The notes beneath the pieces are model-generated. The model ran no database searches. It saw nothing but the letters and a program-made list of their open reading frames with translations, and had not been told where the DNA came from. Made by a program: the position numbers and the translations under genes. 9,114 nt of DNA, from the NCBI GenBank assembly GCA_047626195.1, contig JBLHSN010000246.1, positions 1 to 9,114 of the forward strand, in the 5' to 3' direction. This document shows, in pieces, positions 6,266 to 9,114 of the stretch. Origin of the DNA: CAJXTB01 sp047626195 (GTDB taxonomy: Bacteria; Myxococcota_A; UBA796; GCA-2862545). Numbering within the stretch: the first letter of the stretch is position 1; each line of letters begins with the position of its first letter.

Positions 6266-9114
6266 TCAGTCCTGTGCACCCGCCGGGTTCCACAGCACGA
6301 GCTCGGGGAACGCGACCTCGGGTCGGCCAAATCCGAGCCGGCCGTCATCGTTGGCGCCCCAGGCCCACAGGGTACCGTCGTCCCGAATGGCGAAGCTGGT
6401 CTCGTCGGCGGTACTGATGTGGGTGACGCCATCTAGAGGTCGTGCACAGACCCACGTCAGGCTGTTCCACTCGGCGCACACGGGTGTCGGGCTTCCGGCG
6501 TCCTCAAAGTCACCGGTGCCGAGCGCGCCTTCATCGTCGAGACCAAAGGCGTAGACGGTCCCGTCCTCGCGAAGCGCAAGGGTGTGCTCCGGACCTGCAT
6601 CTACCGCCAGCCAGTCGTCGAGAGCCGCGGCGCCATTGGGCCCACTGACCGGGACGGGTGTGGAGACGTCCTCCCAGAAATCGCAGGTATCGGAGAGAAG
6701 GCAGTTGTTGCCGAGCTCTCCATTGCTGCCGTCACCCCAGGCCCACAACCGGCCCAAGCGAACACCGACTGCGTGGTTGGTGCCAGCGGTGAACGCCGTC
6801 CAGTCGGTCGGAGAGGGAGAGCCTTCGGGTCCGAGGGTCAGAGCTGGCTGGAGTAGGTCTTCCGTCCCACCGCTCGCGAGCTGCCCGGAGCCACCATCTC
6901 CCCACGTCCACAGGGTGCCGTCGGTCTTCTGCGCCACTACGAAGTCATCACCGACAACGAAGTCGACCCAGTCGGTGTCTGGGGTTGCCGCGCCGGTCGA
7001 GGTGACCTGGACAGGAAAACGGCTATCGGCATCCAAACCGTCGCCGAGCTGTCCTTGACCGCCGTCTCCCCATGCCCAAAGCATGCCATCCGTGGCGAGC
7101 GCGACGGTGAACTGGTCCCCCGCATCCACGCTCGCCCACTCAGACTCCGTCATGCGCGATGGAAGGCCGAGCGGAAGGTCTGTGGCGGTCGCCAGCGCGC
7201 CGTCGTCGGCGTTGCCGTAGGCCCACACCGAGCCATCGGTCTTGACCGCGCCTTGGTGCTCGTCACCGGCAAAGACGGAGGTCCAGTCCTCGCTGAACGT
7301 GGTGCCGTCGCCGTCCGACAGTCGGGTGGGCCGAAAGGTCTCGCCACACTCATCCAGGTCGTCCGGGTCGGTCCCCAAGTCACAGTTGCCCACGCCGTAG
7401 TCGTTCGTGTTTGCGAGACTCCACAGCGACCCGTCGGTCTTCAGCGCGAGTGCCGCATCGTTGCCTGCCTCGATGGTGAGCCAGTCGGTCGCGGCGTCGA
7501 CCTGACGCGCGAACGGAGCCCCCTCGGGGATGTTGCCCATCATCGGATCCGAGTTGTAGCCCCAGCCGAGAAGACGGCCGTCTGTGGTCAGCGCGTAGCT
7601 GTTCTCGCCGCCCGCGCGCACGGCAGCGATGCCGGTCAACGGGTCGCACGGCAGGCCCGTCCCTGGTGCGCATACCGGCTCGACGGTGGACACCGAGTCG
7701 CGGCAGTTCAGCTCACCGTCGCAGCCGTTGCCCAGCTCGCCCTCGGAGTTGCCACCGACGCTGTACACAGCGCCAGTCGCGGTGAGAAGCAAGGTCTGCT
7801 CCTCCCCTGCAGCGACGTCTACGATGTTGGTCAGCGGGTCGCACGGTGCGGTCGCGCCGGGCGCACAGATGGCGACGGGGATGGACATGTCAATATCACA
7901 GCTTTCATCGTCTAGATCGCAGCCCTGGCCGAGCGCGCCGTCGTTATTGCTTCCCCAGGCGACCGCGGTTCCGTCATCGAGCAGAGCCACGCCGTGTACG
8001 CCGCCAAGGACAGTCTGACGTACACCGGTGAGGGGCACACAGGCATCTGTCACCGGGTCTAGGCTTGCGCAGACCGGCTGAGCTAGCGGTTGGCTAGTGC
8101 AGGTGTCGGTCTCAATGCAGCCATTGCCGAGCACACCATCGCGGGACGAGCCCCAGGACCATAGGCGACCTTGGTCATCGAGGGCGATGGCGCTGTTCTC
8201 GTCATCGCGGCTAGCGGAGATGGCCACGATACCGTCGAGTTCGTCTGTACAGAGACCCCCATTGAAGGCACGGCACACCTTGCCGGCTTCCGAGACGCTG
8301 ACTTCACCGCCCACCAGGCCATTGCCAACCTGGCCCTCATCATTGAGGCCCCACGCCCAGACCGTGCCGTCCTCGTCGAGCGCAAGGTAGTGGTTGTCGC
8401 CGGCGGAGATGGCAGTGATGTCGTCGAGGAGACCTACACGACCGGGGACGTCGGTATCCGAGCGTCCGAGAGCATCGTAGTCGTTGGAGCCCCAGCCCCA
8501 GATGGTGCCATCGCGCTTGAGGACAAGCACGAGGTTCTGCGATGCAGCGGTAGCGGAGACGTCATCCAGGGGCTGCGGACAAGGCACGCTGCCACTGACG
8601 AGGCAAATCGGCGACGGGTGCCCAAAGTAGCCCTGGATCGGGCCAAGGTAGATATCGTCATTGCCCCAGCCCCAGACCATGCCCCGGGCATCTACGGCGA
8701 TGACATGCTGGAGCCCCGAAGCGACGTCCATCACGTTGAGGTCGACGGTGAAGTCCTGCTCCTCCGTGCCATCGCTCACAGTGACATCGAAGGTGTAGGC
8801 GCCCGCAGCCCGCGCAACGAATGACGGTGCGTTGGTGTCGGACAGGTCGAGGGTGGGACCACCGGACTGCGACCAATCGACCGTGACGTCATCACCATCC
8901 ACATCGGTCACGTCGGCCTCGAGGACCACGGTCTGACCGACCATCCGCCACACGCTGCTCACCGAGGCCACGGGGGCGTCGTTCACCGGCGTAACGGTGA
9001 TGTTTACCGTGCCAGGCTCGCTCGTCCCCTCGAGGTCCGTCACGGTGAAGGTGAAGCTATCATCGCCATTGTAGTCGGCGTTCGGAGTGTACTCGACACG
9101 GCGTCCGTCCAGGA
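6266..9114 (-). CDS. Secreted cadherin/Ig-like and 14-repeat RCC1 protein (N-terminus off window)
   Basis: The frame is open from the right edge to the stop at 6266, giving 948 residues without the start. Numbering from the first full codon at 9112: residues 1-45 are the end of a cadherin-like domain (YTPNADYNGDDSFTFTVTD, then TVTPVNDAPVA); 46-130 are a further Ig/PKD-like domain (DVDGDDVTVDWSQSGG, TFDVTVSDGT). From ~132 to the end are 14 RCC1 repeats of the form AG..H..AL..DGt.WaWG.nd.GqLG, starting near 132, 190, 236, 299, 369, 434, 499, 548, 614, 663, 720, 775, 838 and 901. Fourteen would fit two seven-bladed propellers. All 22 cysteines lie in 11 close pairs between blades, which suits an extracytoplasmic protein with disulfides. 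The last residues (PELVLWNPAGAQD) carry no sorting motif. RCC1 proteins in eukaryotes act as exchange factors, but in bacteria such secreted forms have no set function; binding or adhesion is likely. Confidence 0.9.
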   Translation of the reverse strand, partial: LDGRRVEYTPNADYNGDDSFTFTVTDLEGTSEPGTVNITVTPVNDAPVASVSSVWRMVGQTVVLEADVTDVDGDDVTVDWSQSGGPTLDLSDTNAPSFVARAAGAYTFDVTVSDGTEEQDFTVDLNVMDVASGLQHVIAVDARGMVWGWGNDDIYLGPIQGYFGHPSPICLVSGSVPCPQPLDDVSATAASQNLVLVLKRDGTIWGWGSNDYDALGRSDTDVPGRVGLLDDITAISAGDNHYLALDEDGTVWAWGLNDEGQVGNGLVGGEVSVSEAGKVCRAFNGGLCTDELDGIVAISASRDDENSAIALDDQGRLWSWGSSRDGVLGNGCIETDTCTSQPLAQPVCASLDPVTDACVPLTGVRQTVLGGVHGVALLDDGTAVAWGSNNDGALGQGCDLDDESCDIDMSIPVAICAPGATAPCDPLTNIVDVAAGEEQTLLLTATGAVYSVGGNSEGELGNGCDGELNCRDSVSTVEPVCAPGTGLPCDPLTGIAAVRAGGENSYALTTDGRLLGWGYNSDPMMGNIPEGAPFARQVDAATDWLTIEAGNDAALALKTDGSLWSLANTNDYGVGNCDLGTDPDDLDECGETFRPTRLSDGDGTTFSEDWTSVFAGDEHQGAVKTDGSVWAYGNADDGALATATDLPLGLPSRMTESEWASVDAGDQFTVALATDGMLWAWGDGGQGQLGDGLDADSRFPVQVTSTGAATPDTDWVDFVVGDDFVVAQKTDGTLWTWGDGGSGQLASGGTEDLLQPALTLGPEGSPSPTDWTAFTAGTNHAVGVRLGRLWAWGDGSNGELGNNCLLSDTCDFWEDVSTPVPVSGPNGAAALDDWLAVDAGPEHTLALREDGTVYAFGLDDEGALGTGDFEDAGSPTPVCAEWNSLTWVCARPLDGVTHISTADETSFAIRDDGTLWAWGANDDGRLGFGRPEVAFPELVLWNPAGAQD

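Noticed and set aside
7055..7915. Long plus-strand open frame opposite the RCC1 gene
   Set aside because: It is a shadow of the highly biased minus-strand repeats, with no domain of its own.
6266..8720. Periodic pattern considered as a tandem DNA repeat or CRISPR-like array
   Set aside because: The periodicity is at the protein level (RCC1 blades of about 46-70 residues); the DNA copies are too diverged and there are no identical repeats with spacers.
8171..8824. Second long plus-strand open frame opposite the RCC1 gene
   Set aside because: It mirrors the RCC1/Ig coding frame; the residue pattern is only the antisense of the repeats.

Overview
The window reads as chromosomal DNA from a high-GC Gram-negative bacterium. 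Supporting signs are strong G/C preference at third codon positions, GGAGG ribosome-binding sites about 4-5 nt before the starts, a Sec/lipobox leader and long secreted repeat proteins. Large cadherin-like/RCC1/beta-helix surface proteins with many short Cys-Cys loops suggest a Myxococcota-like (former deltaproteobacterial) or related predatory/marine lineage. That is an inference from style; there is no rRNA or marker gene here. No tRNA, CRISPR, insertion sequence or integrase is visible.

Layout, left to right. (1) 1-1769, minus: a large lipoprotein running off the left edge, made of a left-handed parallel beta-helix (hexapeptide repeats), a cadherin-like domain and an unrecognised C-terminal part. 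(2) 1770-1921: a divergent control region. (3) 1922-2425, plus: a small protein with an OmpR/PhoB-type winged helix and no receiver domain. (4) 2426-3145: about 700 bp without a confident gene, holding an 18-bp perfect palindrome and a possibly frameshifted small secreted ORF on the minus strand. (5) 3146-4255, plus: a GluR0-type ligand-gated potassium channel (a bacterial ionotropic glutamate receptor), followed by a two-part hairpin. (6) 4484-5287, plus: a protein with a RelA/SpoT-like nucleotidyltransferase domain. (7) 5374-6192, minus: a phage late-control D / VgrG-like tail hub protein, convergent with gene 6. (8) 6266-9114, minus: a secreted protein with cadherin/Ig-like domains followed by 14 RCC1 repeats, running off the right edge.

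The genes do not form one obvious pathway. Two relations are suggested by position. The winged-helix protein is divergent from the lipoprotein and may control it. The RelA/SpoT-like protein lies end to end with an orphan tail-hub gene, which raises the possibility that it is an effector of a phage-tail-like injection machine; this is a hypothesis only. The most noteworthy items are that pair, the channel, and the RCC1 protein, whose 22 cysteines all fall in 11 close pairs and whose blades belong to two distinct sub-families.
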